Assembly (NCBI RefSeq): GCF_003605125.1
Contig: NZ_QPQT01000013.1
Span: 1 to 64,000, forward strand
Length of the DNA: 64,000 bases
From: Shewanella algidipiscicola
GTDB taxonomy: Bacteria > Pseudomonadota > Gammaproteobacteria > Enterobacterales > Shewanellaceae
Reading direction: 5' to 3'
The notes under the pieces were generated by a model, which ran no database searches, had not been told where the DNA came from, and was given only the letters and a program-made list of their open reading frames with translations. Positions 49,827 to 60,258 of the stretch are shown piece by piece; the stretch's first letter is position 1, and each line of letters opens with the position of its first letter. The translations under genes were made by a program, and so were the position numbers.

Positions 49827-50078
49827 ATGGTTACCATTCGTTTAGCTCGTGGCGGCGCAAAAAAGCGTCCATTTTATAACATCGTAGTTGCCGATAGCCG
49901 CAACGCTCGTGACGGTCGTTTCATCGAACGTGTTGGTTTCTTCAACCCATTGGCCCGTGGCCAAGAAGAAACACTACGTTTAGACCTAGAGCGTGTTAAG
50001 CACTGGGTTTCTAACGGTGCTGCTACTACTGATCGTGTAGCAAAATTGATTAAAGACGCTAGCAAAGCTGCTGCTTAA
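49827..50078 (+). CDS. rpsP: 30S ribosomal protein S16
   Basis: 83 aa, complete: [25 protein letters not shown] through [17 protein letters not shown]. Binds 16S rRNA early in assembly of the 30S body. AGAGGAT precedes the ATG. First gene of the operon rpsP-rimM-trmD-rplS. Confidence 0.99.
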   Translation: MVTIRLARGGAKKRPFYNIVVADSRNARDGRFIERVGFFNPLARGQEETLRLDLERVKHWVSNGAATTDRVAKLIKDASKAAA

Positions 50079-50098
50079 TAGCGTTAAGGTATAGATTA

Positions 50099-50629
50099 AT
50101 GAGTAGTCACCAAGAACCTGTCGTACTGGGCAAATTAGGCTCATGTCACGGCATTAAAGGTTGGTTGAAGATCACTAGCTATACCGATTCTGTCGAAGAC
50201 ATTTTTAACTATTCACCTTGGCTGATTAAAGAACAAGGTGAATGGCGCGAGGTTAAGGTCGAACAGTGGCGTTTTCAAGGTAAGGCGTTAATCGCCGAGC
50301 TTGAAGGGGTTAATTCGAGAGACCGAGCGCAAATGCTCACTAACTGTGAGATTGCCATTCCTGCAGAGTTGATGAAAGCGTTGCCAGAAGACGAGTTCTA
50401 TTGGCGTGACCTAATTGGCTGTAATGTAGTGAATACCAAAGGCTATAACATGGGTAAAGTCGACCAGATCGTGGAAACAGGATCAAACGACGTACTCCTT
50501 GTAAAAGCTAACGCTAAAGATGGCTTCGGCAAAACGGAACGTATGATTCCTTTTGTGACCGAGCAATTCATCCTTGAGGTGAATTTAGCAGAGAAACAAA
50601 TTTTAGTGGATTGGGATCCGGACTTCTAA
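50099..50629 (+). CDS. rimM: 16S rRNA processing protein RimM
   Basis: 176 aa. N-terminal RimM beta-barrel ([23 protein letters not shown]) and C-terminal PRC-barrel ([38 protein letters not shown]). It binds S19 and helps maturation of the 30S head. Twenty bp after rpsP and 15 bp before trmD. Confidence 0.98.
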   Translation: MSSHQEPVVLGKLGSCHGIKGWLKITSYTDSVEDIFNYSPWLIKEQGEWREVKVEQWRFQGKALIAELEGVNSRDRAQMLTNCEIAIPAELMKALPEDEFYWRDLIGCNVVNTKGYNMGKVDQIVETGSNDVLLVKANAKDGFGKTERMIPFVTEQFILEVNLAEKQILVDWDPDF

Positions 50630-50644
50630 GTCGAGGGACAACAG

Positions 50645-51391
50645 ATGTGGTTAGGGGTAGTAACCCTGTTTCCAGAGATGTTTCGTGCCGTAACAGACTT
50701 TGGTGTAACGGGCCGGGCCGTTAGCAACGGCTTGCTGGAGTTGCAAACGTGGAATCCTCGTGATTTCACCCATGATAAACATCGTACAGTGGACGACCGG
50801 CCTTATGGCGGCGGCCCTGGCATGTTGATGATGGTGCAACCCTTACGCGATGCCATTCACGCAGCGAAAGCCGCTGCGGGGGATAAGGCAAAGGTGATTT
50901 ATCTTTCTCCTCAAGGACGTAAGCTTACTCAGCAAGGCGTCGAAGAGTTAGCTAAATCAGAACGTTTGATTCTAGTGTGTGGTCGCTACGAAGGTATTGA
51001 TGAACGCATTATTCAAACGGAAGTGGACGAAGAGTGGTCGATTGGTGATTACGTGCTTTCGGGCGGCGAACTACCAGCGATGACTCTGATTGATTCAGTA
51101 TCTCGCTTGGTTCCAGGGGTTCTTGGAAAACAAGCTTCGGCAGAGCAGGACTCCTTCTCTGATGGGTTACTGGATTGTCCCCACTACACTCGGCCTGAAA
51201 GCTTAGATGGTATCGATGTACCAGCCGTATTGCTAAGTGGTAACCACGAACATATTAGACGCTGGCGTTTGCAACAAAGTCTCGGAAGAACGTTGTTACG
51301 ACGACCAGAATTATTTGAAAATCTAGCTCTGACTGACGAACAAACCAAGCTATTAGCCCAATTTGTCGATGCTACCCAAAAGGGTGAGTAA
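50645..51391 (+). CDS. trmD: tRNA (guanine-N1)-methyltransferase TrmD
   Basis: 248 aa SPOUT methyltransferase. The knotted SAM site is spanned by [26 protein letters not shown] and [14 protein letters not shown], with the catalytic Asp in PVLL-like [31 protein letters not shown]. It makes m1G37 in tRNAs reading CNN codons, which prevents +1 frameshifting. Third gene of the operon. Confidence 0.98.
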   Translation: MWLGVVTLFPEMFRAVTDFGVTGRAVSNGLLELQTWNPRDFTHDKHRTVDDRPYGGGPGMLMMVQPLRDAIHAAKAAAGDKAKVIYLSPQGRKLTQQGVEELAKSERLILVCGRYEGIDERIIQTEVDEEWSIGDYVLSGGELPAMTLIDSVSRLVPGVLGKQASAEQDSFSDGLLDCPHYTRPESLDGIDVPAVLLSGNHEHIRRWRLQQSLGRTLLRRPELFENLALTDEQTKLLAQFVDATQKGE

Positions 51392-51426
51392 CAAATAGTC
51401 AGTTATTACTAGGATGGAGTTTATTC

Positions 51427-51777
51427 ATGAATAACATCATTAAAATGCTCAACGAAGAGCAAATGAAGCAAGACGTACCACAATTTGGTGCAGGTGATAC
51501 CGTTGTTGTTAAAGTACGTGTTGTTGAAGGCGGTAAAGAGCGTCTACAGGCGTTTGAAGGCGTTGTAATCGCAAAGCGTAACCGTGGTCTGCATTCAGCA
51601 TTCACAGTTCGCAAGATCTCTAATGGTGAAGGTGTTGAGCGTGCGTTCCAGACTCACAGCCCAATCATCTCTAGCATCGAAGTTAAGCGTCGCGGCCGTG
51701 TTCGTCGTGCTAAGCTTTACTACCTACGTGATCGTTCAGGTAAGTCTGCACGTATCCGTGAGAAGCTTGCTAAGTAA
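51427..51777 (+). CDS. rplS: 50S ribosomal protein L19
   Basis: 116 aa, complete: [35 protein letters not shown] through [16 protein letters not shown]. Lies at the 30S-50S interface. AGGATGGAG precedes the start. Last gene of the operon, followed by a terminator at 51819-51841. Confidence 0.99.
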   Translation: MNNIIKMLNEEQMKQDVPQFGAGDTVVVKVRVVEGGKERLQAFEGVVIAKRNRGLHSAFTVRKISNGEGVERAFQTHSPIISSIEVKRRGRVRRAKLYYLRDRSGKSARIREKLAK

Positions 51778-51818
51778 GCAAAGGCTTCAAGTAAACAAGA
51801 TGCAGTGTTCGCACAAAT

Positions 51819-51841
51819 ACCCGCCTTATGGCGGGTTTTTG
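51819..51841 (+). terminator. Intrinsic terminator after rplS
   Basis: ACCCGCC / GGCGGGT with a TTAT loop, followed by TTTTTG. It closes the rpsP-rimM-trmD-rplS operon. Confidence 0.93.
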
Positions 51842-52206
51842 TGTTTTAGGGGGGAGAAGTCAGTGGAAAAAGTATATCCTACAGGGCAGTAAAAACACCT
51901 CTCATGGGGGCATCCCCTTATCTTGAAGACGGGTTAACCTCACACGATAACCTTTAATCGATAACCTTTAATTGAATCTCTATGTTGAAAACGTCAAGCA
52001 TGACAAAAAAGTATTGAATTGTTATCGATAAACATTTTTTACTTGATTCAGGGTAAAAGCACAGGCATAGTTGAACTCACAATGTAATGGTGAACTGTTA
52101 CGCTGTTGCGGTTTGGTTTATAGCAGGTGTGTCAGTCGCAGTTCAACAAGCGTTATCTGAATCAAGATCATTTTAGTGGCAATATCAATAGAGGTTGGTG
52201 ACAAGT
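51842..52206. other. Intergenic upstream of aroF
   Basis: 365 bp without a gene. It contains a short direct repeat (CGATAACCTTTAAT twice around 51946-51972) and AT-rich promoter-like sequence. I find no clear TYR box (TGTAAA-N6-TTTACA) or terminator-antiterminator pair, so control of aroF here is not evident. Confidence 0.45.
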
Positions 52207-53298
52207 ATGCAACAAGACACAATTAATAACGTTCATATCAGTTCTGAACAGGTGTTAGTGACACCCCATGAGTTAAAGCAGCAACTCCCTTTGTCAAAGC
52301 AAGCTTATCACTATGTCCTTAATGCTCGTAAAACTGTGTCTGATATTGTGCACAAACGTGATAATCGAGTATTGGTCGTCAGTGGACCCTGTTCTATCCA
52401 TGATATAAAGTCTGCCAAAGAGTACGCACTTAAACTTAAAACCCTTCACGATGAACTACAAGATGAGTTTTATATTTTGATGCGAGTGTACTTTGAAAAA
52501 CCGCGCACGACTGTGGGCTGGAAAGGCATGATAAATGATCCAGATATGGATGAGTCTTTTGATGTTGAAAAAGGGCTGCGTATGGCCCGTGAATTAATGA
52601 TCTGGTTAGCCGAATTAGGCTTGCCAGTTGCCACTGAAGCTCTTGACCCTATCAGCCCACAATATATCTCTGAACTCGTTACCTGGTCGGCGATAGGGGC
52701 GCGCACGACTGAGTCGCAAACTCACCGCGAGATGGCATCCGGATTGTCTATGCCTGTCGGATTTAAAAATGGTACCGATGGTAAGTTAGGCGTCGCCATT
52801 AATGCACTTGAATCTGCTGCCAGTAGTCATCGATTTATGGGAATAAATCAGGCTGGACAAGTGGCATTATTGCAAACGGCGGGTAACCCTGATGGGCATG
52901 TGATTCTAAGGGGCGGCAAAACACCAAATTACGATGCTCAAAGCGTTGCAGAGTGTGAGCGTCAACTGCATGCCGCCAAGCTAAATGCACGATTAGTGGT
53001 AGATTGTAGCCACGGTAATTCATCAAAAGATCACAATAAACAACCTGTGGTTTGCCAAAATGTCTTTGATCAAATTGAGCAAGGTAATCGCTCGATTATT
53101 GGGGTGATGCTGGAAAGCCATCTCAATGAAGGTAATCAAACTTGCGATAAACCCTTAGGTGAACTGGCTTACGGTGTATCGGTGACGGATGCGTGTATAA
53201 ACTGGCAAGATACTGAACAGCTATTACGTCATGGTGCGGCGCAATTAGCATCGGTTTTACCGACAAGATTTGATATGCTCAAGGCTGTAAATGCTTGA
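52207..53298 (+). CDS. aroF: DAHP synthase, AroF type
   Basis: 363 aa from the ATG at 52207 ([17 protein letters not shown]), which aligns with E. coli AroF; upstream TTG and GTG codons are less likely. First step of the shikimate pathway, from PEP and erythrose 4-phosphate. Type I alpha enzyme with metal and substrate motifs GPCSIHD (about residues 60-66), [37 protein letters not shown] and VDCSHGNS. Similarity is to the tyrosine-sensitive isozyme, fitting its coupling to tyrA (TGATG junction). Confidence 0.97.
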   Translation: MQQDTINNVHISSEQVLVTPHELKQQLPLSKQAYHYVLNARKTVSDIVHKRDNRVLVVSGPCSIHDIKSAKEYALKLKTLHDELQDEFYILMRVYFEKPRTTVGWKGMINDPDMDESFDVEKGLRMARELMIWLAELGLPVATEALDPISPQYISELVTWSAIGARTTESQTHREMASGLSMPVGFKNGTDGKLGVAINALESAASSHRFMGINQAGQVALLQTAGNPDGHVILRGGKTPNYDAQSVAECERQLHAAKLNARLVVDCSHGNSSKDHNKQPVVCQNVFDQIEQGNRSIIGVMLESHLNEGNQTCDKPLGELAYGVSVTDACINWQDTEQLLRHGAAQLASVLPTRFDMLKAVNA

Positions 53299-54452
53299 TG
53301 GATAATTCAAAAATGAATGAAAAGACCACCGAAGATCTCGAAAAGTTACGCGGACATATTGATAATGTCGATCAACAACTACTGCATCTGTTGCGCAAAA
53401 GACTGGATCTTGTGGGGCAGGTGGGGGCGGTTAAACATGCTGCAGGTGTGCCGATTTATGCACCTGAACGTGAAGCATCGATGCTTGCTAAACGCCGCGA
53501 AGAAGCCAGTAAAATGAACGTTTCTCCGCAGCTTATCGAAGATATTTTGCGTCGCCTGATGCGTGAGTCGTATCTTAACGAGAAGGATGTGGGCTTTAAA
53601 CAAGTCAAAACCGATCTAGGCCACGTGGTTATTGTGGGTGGGAAAGGTAAGCTGGGTGAGCTGTTTAGTCAAATGTTGCGTTTGTCTGGTTATCACGTGA
53701 AATCACTCGACAAAGATGACTGGCCAAATGCGGATGCAATTTTTGCTGGGGCAGGATTAGTTATTGTTACTGTTCCCATTAGTATCACTTGTGAGTTGAT
53801 CACCAGTAAATTGAGTCAGTTACCCGAGTCCTGTATTTTGGCCGATTTAACGTCGGTTAAGGCAAAACCTTTAGATGCAATGCTAACGGCTCATAAAGGC
53901 CCTGTGGTTGGTCTGCATCCCATGTTTGGCCCAGATGTCGGTAGCTTGGCCAAGCAAGTTGTGGTGGTGTGTCATGGACGAGATCAAGATAAGTATCAAT
54001 GGTTAATGGAGCAGATACAGATTTGGGGCGCTAGACTCGTTGAAGCCGATGCGCAAAAACACGATAAGGCGATGCAACTTGTGCAAGCGATGCGTCATTT
54101 CTCCTCGTTTGTCTACGGGCTTAATCTTTATCGGGAGGAAGCTGATATTGATACTCTGTTGCAGTTTAGCTCGCCCATTTATCGCTTAGAACTGGCGATG
54201 GTTGGGCGTCTTTTTGCCCAAAGCCCTGAACTTTATGCCGATATTATTTATGCCCAGCGTGAAAGTTTGACGGCAATTGGCGATTATTTGGAGAATTACA
54301 CTCAGGCGCTTGAGCTATTAAAGTCTGGTGATCGCCAAGGATTTATCGAGCAATTTGAAGAGGTGGCCAACTGGTTCGGTGATTTTGCGCCGCAATTTCA
54401 GCGCGAGAGTCGTGCCATGTTGCAGTCGGTCAATGATATGAAGGCAGGCTAG
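53298..54452 (+). CDS. tyrA: Chorismate mutase/prephenate dehydrogenase TyrA
   Basis: 384 aa from the ATG at 53298, which shares its A with the aroF TGA; a second ATG at 53313 is possible. AroQ-type chorismate mutase (about residues 10-95: [43 protein letters not shown]) and NAD-dependent prephenate dehydrogenase with [14 protein letters not shown] (about 113-126) and [10 protein letters not shown] (about 203-212). Leads from chorismate to 4-hydroxyphenylpyruvate. aroF and tyrA form one operon, as in E. coli. Confidence 0.97.
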   Translation: MDNSKMNEKTTEDLEKLRGHIDNVDQQLLHLLRKRLDLVGQVGAVKHAAGVPIYAPEREASMLAKRREEASKMNVSPQLIEDILRRLMRESYLNEKDVGFKQVKTDLGHVVIVGGKGKLGELFSQMLRLSGYHVKSLDKDDWPNADAIFAGAGLVIVTVPISITCELITSKLSQLPESCILADLTSVKAKPLDAMLTAHKGPVVGLHPMFGPDVGSLAKQVVVVCHGRDQDKYQWLMEQIQIWGARLVEADAQKHDKAMQLVQAMRHFSSFVYGLNLYREEADIDTLLQFSSPIYRLELAMVGRLFAQSPELYADIIYAQRESLTAIGDYLENYTQALELLKSGDRQGFIEQFEEVANWFGDFAPQFQRESRAMLQSVNDMKAG

Positions 54453-54493
54453 CTATCGCCAGATTGCGCAATTGTCGATACCGAATTTAACTT

Positions 54494-54537
54494 AAAACCT
54501 GAGCTTAGATTAATACCATCTAGTTCAGGTTTTTTTA
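54494..54537 (+). terminator. Terminator after tyrA
   Basis: AAACCTGA pairs with TCAGGTTT across a 22-base loop and is followed by a run of T residues, about 45 bp after the tyrA stop. Confidence 0.75.
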
Positions 54538-54701
54538 TGTAATTTAAAGTTTATCAAGTGTTTATTGATATCTGGTTATTATATGTAGGCTAAAAAACGA
54601 TATTTAGTTGCGCTTTTGCTAATTTGATCTGCCTCATAGTTTGCCACATTGCTGCAATAAACCGCTTTAGCTGATGACAAAGTCGCAGTAGACTCCATTA
54701 A

Positions 54702-54724
54702 AACATGTAAATTTAAAGCATGTT
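54702..54724. promoter_or_regulatory. NsrR-like palindrome upstream of hcp
   Basis: AACATG at 54702-54707 and CATGTT at 54719-54724 flank TAAATTTAAAG. The central 17 bp (ATGTAAATTTAAAGCAT) match 13 of 17 positions of the ATGYATTTTAAATRCAT-type NsrR consensus. It ends 20 bp before the hcp ATG, a repressor position. NsrR control of hcp-hcr by nitric oxide is known in several gammaproteobacteria. A weak FNR-like half site (TTGAT-N4-CTCAT) lies at 54624-54637. Confidence 0.6.
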
Positions 54725-54743
54725 AAAAATAGGAGTAACGGTA

Positions 54744-56408
54744 ATGTTTTGTATTCAGTGTGAGCAAACGATTAGAACCCCAGCGGGGAATGGCTGTAGT
54801 TATTCTCAAGGCATGTGTGGCAAGTTGTCTGATACCTCAGATCTACAAGATCTCTTGATCTACTTGTTGCAAGGTGTTTCTGCCTATGCGGTTAAAGCAA
54901 GAGAGTTCGATATTATTGATAGTGAAGTCGATGCCTTTGTCCCTAAAGCATTTTTTGCCACACTGACAAATGTTAACTTTGATGACGAGCGGTTAATTGA
55001 TTATGTCAATCAAGCCGATCGTTACCGTAACCGGTTAAAAACCGCCTATGAAAAAGCTTGTGCTGATTCAGGCAAAGCTGTTGATAATCTTATTCCTGCC
55101 GCATCATTAGTATTAGCAACATCGAAACCAGAAATGCTCGCTCAAGCAGGGCAAGCCGTGCCGAACCGCGGCAAAGAGAGTGTTGATGAAGATATTATGG
55201 GCCTACGCCTACTTTGTCTTTATGGCCTAAAAGGCGCTGCGGCCTATATGGAGCATGCTCGTGTACTTGAGCAAACCGATAGCGACGTTGCTGCTAATTT
55301 CCATGAAATAATGGCATTTCTTGGTTCAGATTCAGAAGATGCCGACAAGCTGTTTGCCACCGCAATGGAGATTGGCCAACTGAACTATCGCGTGATGGCG
55401 ATGTTAGATACGGGTGAAACCGAGTCGTTTGGTCATCCTGAGCCGACGCAGGTCAATACCGTTGCGGTGAAAGGCAAAGCGATTTTGGTCTCAGGCCACG
55501 ATATGAAAGATTTAGAGCTGATTTTAGAGCAAACACAAGGGACGGGCATTAATGTCTTTACCCATGGCGAGATGCTGCCTGCACTGGCTTATCCCGCATT
55601 TAAAAAGTATCCCCACCTCGTCGGCAACTACGGCAGTGCGTGGCAAAATCAACAGAAAGAGTTCGCTAACTTCCCTGGTGCGGTAGTGATGACCTCTAAC
55701 TGTATTATCGATCCAAATGTAGGCGACTACTCCGACCGTATTTACACTCGCAGCATTGTTGGCTGGCCTGGTGTTACACATATCGAAGGAGATGATTTTT
55801 CGGCTGTGATCGATAAGGCGTTATCGCTTGAAGGCTTTATCTATGATGAGATCCCCCATCATATCACCATAGGTTTTGCTCGAAATGCGCTAATGGCTGC
55901 TGCCCCTGCCGTAGTTGAAAATGTGAAAAATGGTTCAATCAAACACTTTTTCCTCGTTGGTGGTTGTGATGGCGATAAGTCTGAACGTAGCTATTTTACG
56001 GATATCGCAACTGCTGCGCCAAAAGACTCGATTATCATGACCTTAGGTTGTGGTAAGTATAAGTTTAATAAGCTCGCATTTGGCGATATTAATGGTATTC
56101 CGCGTTTATTGGATATCGGTCAATGTAACGATGCTTATTCGGCGATTCAGCTGGCGATTGCGCTGTCGGAAGTGTTCGAGTGTGAGATCAATGAACTGCC
56201 ACTGAGCTTAGTACTGTCATGGTTTGAGCAAAAGGCGATTGTGATCTTATTGACCCTGTTATCGCTTGGGGTTAAGAATATTCGCACAGGCCCGACGGCG
56301 CCAGCATTCTTGACTGATAATTTGGTTAAGATTTTGGAAGACAAGTTTGGTTTACGTACTACCACGACTGTCGAAGCGGATTTAAAAGATATCCTAAGCG
56401 TCGCTTAA
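54744..56408 (+). CDS. hcp: Hybrid cluster protein (Hcp)
   Basis: 554 aa from the ATG at 54744 (MFCIQCEQT), with GGAG upstream; an ATG-less extension to 54720 is unnecessary. N-terminal cluster cysteines Cys3, Cys6, Cys18 and Cys25 have the C-x2-C-x11-C-x6-C spacing of the E. coli class. The hybrid Fe-S-O cluster ligands are in the C-terminal domain ([31 protein letters not shown]). Hcp is a nitric oxide reductase in vivo and also reduces hydroxylamine. Operon with hcr, 59 bp downstream. Confidence 0.96.
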   Translation: MFCIQCEQTIRTPAGNGCSYSQGMCGKLSDTSDLQDLLIYLLQGVSAYAVKAREFDIIDSEVDAFVPKAFFATLTNVNFDDERLIDYVNQADRYRNRLKTAYEKACADSGKAVDNLIPAASLVLATSKPEMLAQAGQAVPNRGKESVDEDIMGLRLLCLYGLKGAAAYMEHARVLEQTDSDVAANFHEIMAFLGSDSEDADKLFATAMEIGQLNYRVMAMLDTGETESFGHPEPTQVNTVAVKGKAILVSGHDMKDLELILEQTQGTGINVFTHGEMLPALAYPAFKKYPHLVGNYGSAWQNQQKEFANFPGAVVMTSNCIIDPNVGDYSDRIYTRSIVGWPGVTHIEGDDFSAVIDKALSLEGFIYDEIPHHITIGFARNALMAAAPAVVENVKNGSIKHFFLVGGCDGDKSERSYFTDIATAAPKDSIIMTLGCGKYKFNKLAFGDINGIPRLLDIGQCNDAYSAIQLAIALSEVFECEINELPLSLVLSWFEQKAIVILLTLLSLGVKNIRTGPTAPAFLTDNLVKILEDKFGLRTTTTVEADLKDILSVA

Positions 56409-56418
56409 CTCGTCCACA

Positions 56419-56450
56419 CGCCTATGGCTATGCTCATAGGCGTTCTATTT
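56419..56450 (+). terminator. Hairpin between hcp and hcr
   Basis: CGCCTATG / CATAGGCG with an eight-base loop, then TTCTATTTT. It could terminate part of the transcript after hcp, giving more Hcp than Hcr, or stabilise the hcp 3' end. Confidence 0.65.
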
Positions 56451-56467
56451 TCTGGATAACCCACCCT

Positions 56468-57517
56468 ATGAATAGCCAACAATATCATTCAGCAACCTGG
56501 CAGCATGGCGAGGTACGTTTAAAGTGCGTAGAGCGCTGGCAAGAAACGCATGATGTCACCAGTTTTCGTTTTCAGGGCGAGCACAGTGTCAAGTTTCACT
56601 TTAAGCCGGGGCAATTTATCACCTTGTTGCTTAACATTAATGGTAATGTGGTTGCACGAAGCTATACCATATCTTCGTCACCTTCTCGTCCTTACTCTAT
56701 CGTTGTAACCGTAAAGCGGATTGAGGCGGGAGTCGCATCAAACTATTTAATCGATCATCTGCAGCCTGGGCATAGCGTTACCGCAAGCGGACCCGATGGG
56801 GTGTTTAACTTGGTTGATATCGAAGCCAAGAAATACCTATTTTTAAGTGCGGGTAGCGGCATCACTCCTATGTATTCAATGTCTCGCTGGTTAACCGATA
56901 CACAGATAGGTAGTGACATAGCCTTTCTTCATAGCGCTAAAACATCCAAGGATCTGATTTTTAATCAAGCATTGCAGCAGTTATCGCAACGTCATGAGCA
57001 TTTCTCTTTAAGTTATTGGCTAGAAGAGGGGGAGATTAGCGATGTGAACAGTTATCAAGGGCGGCTCTCGTTAGACTCGTTAGCATCGGCGGCGAGTGAT
57101 TATAAAGAGAGAACCATATTTGTCTGTGGGCCGGCTCCCTACATGCGAGCTGTGAAGGTTATGCTTGAGCAAGCGGGTTTTGACATGAGTCGTTATCATC
57201 AAGAAAGTTTTGGCGATGCACCTGTGGTGTCTTCACAGCAATCTGCAGCCTCGGCTCAATTTATGCTGCAGATTGACGGGGTGAAGACCCCCTTGTTTGC
57301 TGAGCAGTCTGTACTTGAAGGCATCGAAGCCGAAGGGTTACCCATTATTGCCGCGTGTCGTTCTGGCGTATGCGGCGCCTGTAAGTGCAAGGTGATTAAA
57401 GGGGAAACCGTTTCTAGTAGTTCTATGACATTATCTCCGGCAGAAATTGAGCAGGGCTATATTTTAGCGTGTTCGACACGGCTTAAGTCAGATGTAACCT
57501 TGAGTTTGAACGAGTAG
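56468..57517 (+). CDS. hcr: NADH oxidoreductase Hcr
   Basis: 349 aa. FAD domain with RSYTISSSPS (about residues 66-75), NAD domain with LFLSAGSGITPMYSM (about 121-135) and FVCGPAPYMRAV, and a C-terminal plant-type [2Fe-2S] ferredoxin domain (CRSGVCGACKCKV and the fourth Cys in LACSTRL). Reduces Hcp with NADH. Operon partner of hcp. Confidence 0.95.
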   Translation: MNSQQYHSATWQHGEVRLKCVERWQETHDVTSFRFQGEHSVKFHFKPGQFITLLLNINGNVVARSYTISSSPSRPYSIVVTVKRIEAGVASNYLIDHLQPGHSVTASGPDGVFNLVDIEAKKYLFLSAGSGITPMYSMSRWLTDTQIGSDIAFLHSAKTSKDLIFNQALQQLSQRHEHFSLSYWLEEGEISDVNSYQGRLSLDSLASAASDYKERTIFVCGPAPYMRAVKVMLEQAGFDMSRYHQESFGDAPVVSSQQSAASAQFMLQIDGVKTPLFAEQSVLEGIEAEGLPIIAACRSGVCGACKCKVIKGETVSSSSMTLSPAEIEQGYILACSTRLKSDVTLSLNE

Positions 57518-57693
57518 TGCTTATTTGCATGCAGCCCCTTAGTTAGCAGAGAGGGCGCATGAGGATGAGATTTGGCAGACTTTGATACTCTACAGATTTG
57601 CGTAAATGCTGGTGACAAAGTATGGTTAATTAATCGAGGCTCACATATTGGAGTCTGTTTATCCCATTTTGGCAGTTTTGGAGTGACCAGCTT

Positions 57694-58029
57694 ATGATAA
57701 CGACGCCACCTCAACACGCTGGTATTGATGATCATAGTCTTGGCCATCTTTTATATGGCTTAATGCTGGCGTTCCCATTATTTTTATTGCCACCACTACT
57801 AGGCTTAGCCATTAATTGTGCACAAAAAAGTAGCAAGATGAGCAAACTACTCTATTCGCATATACGTTGGCAACGCTGGTCGATGTTGACCCTATTATCT
57901 ATGCTTATTTTAGCTTATATCGTGCCGCAAACTTGGTTAGCGGTCGTACTGAGTATGCTCTCATTATGCTGGTTTTGTCATCGCATTATAAAAGGCTGGA
58001 TGGCGTTAGTAGATGGGCAGCCTGTTTAG
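57694..58029 (+). CDS. Small inner membrane protein (DUF4870-like)
   Basis: 111 aa, GGAG nine bases before the ATG. Three hydrophobic stretches (LLYGLMLAFPLFLLPPLLGLAI, LTLLSMLILAYIVPQTWLAVVLSMLSLC split in two) and a basic segment SHIRWQRWS between them, the H-x-R-W-Q pattern of DUF4870-like membrane proteins. Function unknown. It stands alone between hcr and the convergent pheA gene and is followed by a strong terminator. Confidence 0.7.
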   Translation: MITTPPQHAGIDDHSLGHLLYGLMLAFPLFLLPPLLGLAINCAQKSSKMSKLLYSHIRWQRWSMLTLLSMLILAYIVPQTWLAVVLSMLSLCWFCHRIIKGWMALVDGQPV

Positions 58030-58065
58030 GTTTATCGTTTTTTAATGTGTTGTTACTTATTATGC

Positions 58066-58092
58066 AAAGAGGACCAAAGGTCCTCTTTTTTT
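58066..58092 (+). terminator. Intrinsic terminator after the small membrane protein gene
   Basis: AAAGAGGACC / GGTCCTCTTT with an AAA loop, followed by TTTT. It lies 37 bp after the stop and 50 bp before the end of the convergent pheA. Confidence 0.92.
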
Positions 58093-58140
58093 GTGCTGAT
58101 GAATGATTTCTTTTTTGTCTGTGTCGATGAGGCTCATCAG

Positions 58141-60147
58141 CTAAACAAGTCGATGCTTATGGTATAGCTCACTTAAGCATTGACGGTGAAGGCTGATTTG
58201 CTCATCGACATTGCCCATCTCTGGCATGAACGGCAAGATTACTCCATCAGCTCGCAACTGTTTGGCTGCGATTACGATCCCAGTCTCGTTAAGCGGTTCA
58301 TAGGCATAGCTGGTATTGATGATTATTGGCAGGTGACTCATGGCTTTTATTTGTACTAAGGCTGCTAAATCTAAAGCGGGTTTAACGGCGTCATTAAAGG
58401 TTCTGATACCTGATTCACACAAGATCACCTGCTGATTACCGCAGGATAAAATGGTTTCAGCACTAGCGAGAAACTCATCTACACTGGCCATGGTGTTGCG
58501 CTCTAAAATGACAGGTATATGCAGTGAGCCGATTTGTTGGAGTAGCGGTTTGTGGTGCATCTGTTTACCGCTGATCAGTAAGATATCGGCATGTCCAACA
58601 GCCTGTTTTAATTCTGTTTCATATTCTATTTCGAACACGCAGCTTAAATCGAATTGATGTAATGCACGTTTTACTTCATCTAATAGCGGACTGACATGTT
58701 GAACATGCTGTATTCCCGTGAGCAGCACCGCTTGAAAACCCGCTTCTTTTAGTTGTTTTGCTTGTTGAGCAATGTCTTGACTATCAGTGGTTAACTTAAG
58801 CTGTGCGATAGCACCAAATTGGCCATTTCCTATGGCCAGCTGCCCGTGAGTGATCTGGGTCAGTTGAGGTTTTTGAGTCAGGCTCCAGCGTCGATGAGAC
58901 GTTTGTATGCTGCTATCATTATCATTGTTGCCATCGTTCAATTCAGCCGTTCTGCTGGTAGTGGGCTCTATCATAAGCTGGCTGTTACTCAACTGTGTTG
59001 GGTTAACGGTTTCACAGGGATAACAACCTAATACTTTGATAAAGCGAGTGATGCGTTCCAGTTCCTTTAGCGCTTTTTGCATTGATTCATTCGATAAGTT
59101 GGCATCAAGGTCTAAGTAAAACATCTCTTCCCACGGTGTTCCCGGGATTGGGCGAGACTCCAGTTTACTCATGTTGAGGTTGTGGGCTTTAAGTACCAAT
59201 AAGGCTTCTACTAAGGCACCGGGTTTCTGTCCTGTAGCCATGATCAGGGTACATTTGGCCGGGAGTTGTTCTGGAACTGCAATCGCCTTACGCGCGACGA
59301 CAATAAAACGACTTTGATTAATTTTTTGATTGGCGAGCTCTTTTTCTACGGCCTCTAACTGATAGAGTGCCCCCCCCTCGGCGCTGCCAATGGCGGCAAC
59401 TGTCATCTCATTGCTTGCAAATACCTGCTCCATCGCTTCGGCGCTGCTAGAGCAATATTCCAATTTTAATTCAGGGTGATGGCTTAAAAAGCGACTACAT
59501 TGGCTTATGGGTTGTGGGTGGGCATAGACAGTCTTAATTTGGCTGAGTCGCGCACCAGGATGAGCGAGTAAGCAATGGCCGACTTCGATGGTGGTTTCAC
59601 CCACAATGGATAAACTCGTGTGTTGTAGCACGTCATAGACTTCATTTATCGATCCCGACGAGGTGTTCTCTATAGGCAGAAAGCCATAATCGGCATGACC
59701 AGATTCTACCGCTTGTACAATTTCATCAAAGCTTTTACAGCCTAAATCTTGCATAGTGACTTGGCGGCGCTCGCAATAGCGAGTGGCGGCTAAGTATGAA
59801 TAGGAGCCGCGAGCCCCTAGATAAGCAATGGTATACTGCTGTTTTTGTAATGCAGGATTAGCGCGTCCCTGCAAGTAAGCTTGTTGATTGAGTACTGAGT
59901 CTTCAATAATGCTTTGATATAGCGACAGCACATAGTGGGCATCTAACCCTTGTTCGCGCCCCTGTTTAACCAATCGGGTTAGTAACTCCTTTTCTCTTTG
60001 CGTGTCGCGGATGGGGCGAATATCAACCTCTTTACTGCGGGCGACATCTAAACTTAAGTCGCGGCGCTTGGCGAGGAGTGCCAGCAGTTCATTGTCGAGT
60101 GCACTGATCTGTTCCCGAGTGTGATTTAAGGAATATTCTTTGGTCAT
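58141..60147 (-). CDS. pheA: Chorismate mutase/prephenate dehydratase with DAHP-synthase-like tail
   Basis: 668 aa, against about 386 for E. coli PheA. AroQ chorismate mutase (residues 9-90), prephenate dehydratase (105-285, with IENTSSGSI and QSRF where most have TRF), and an ACT regulatory domain (298-375, GALVEALLVL and KLESRPIPG, the Phe-binding ESRP). A Ser/Asn/Asp-rich linker (385-420) leads to a ~240-residue domain resembling type I-beta DAHP synthase (VILCESGIRTF at 574-584; CERGIRTF in active enzymes). Its key residues are changed: Arg of CERG is Ser579, DPSH is NTSY (611-614), and the metal Glu region is ILPFMPEM. So the tail is probably not catalytic and may be regulatory. Controlled by the pheL attenuator upstream. 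Confidence 0.95.
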   Translation of the reverse strand: MTKEYSLNHTREQISALDNELLALLAKRRDLSLDVARSKEVDIRPIRDTQREKELLTRLVKQGREQGLDAHYVLSLYQSIIEDSVLNQQAYLQGRANPALQKQQYTIAYLGARGSYSYLAATRYCERRQVTMQDLGCKSFDEIVQAVESGHADYGFLPIENTSSGSINEVYDVLQHTSLSIVGETTIEVGHCLLAHPGARLSQIKTVYAHPQPISQCSRFLSHHPELKLEYCSSSAEAMEQVFASNEMTVAAIGSAEGGALYQLEAVEKELANQKINQSRFIVVARKAIAVPEQLPAKCTLIMATGQKPGALVEALLVLKAHNLNMSKLESRPIPGTPWEEMFYLDLDANLSNESMQKALKELERITRFIKVLGCYPCETVNPTQLSNSQLMIEPTTSRTAELNDGNNDNDSSIQTSHRRWSLTQKPQLTQITHGQLAIGNGQFGAIAQLKLTTDSQDIAQQAKQLKEAGFQAVLLTGIQHVQHVSPLLDEVKRALHQFDLSCVFEIEYETELKQAVGHADILLISGKQMHHKPLLQQIGSLHIPVILERNTMASVDEFLASAETILSCGNQQVILCESGIRTFNDAVKPALDLAALVQIKAMSHLPIIINTSYAYEPLNETGIVIAAKQLRADGVILPFMPEMGNVDEQISLHRQCLSELYHKHRLV

Positions 60148-60191
60148 GCTGTCCTCTGTATATGAACGAGTATCTGGTTAGGTTTTAAAAC

Positions 60192-60258
60192 AAAAAAGCC
60201 TCCCTTAGGGGAGGCTTTGGAATTTTCACTTTCGTTTTTATACCGAAATCCCGCCTCC
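60192..60258 (-). promoter_or_regulatory. pheA transcription attenuator
   Basis: On the minus strand AAGCCTCCC / GGGAGGCTT with a short loop and TTTTTT forms a terminator at 60192-60218, between pheL and pheA. GGGAGGC directly after the pheL stop (60252-60258) is complementary to the left arm GCCTCCC and would form the antiterminator when ribosomes stall on the Phe codons. Confidence 0.9.
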
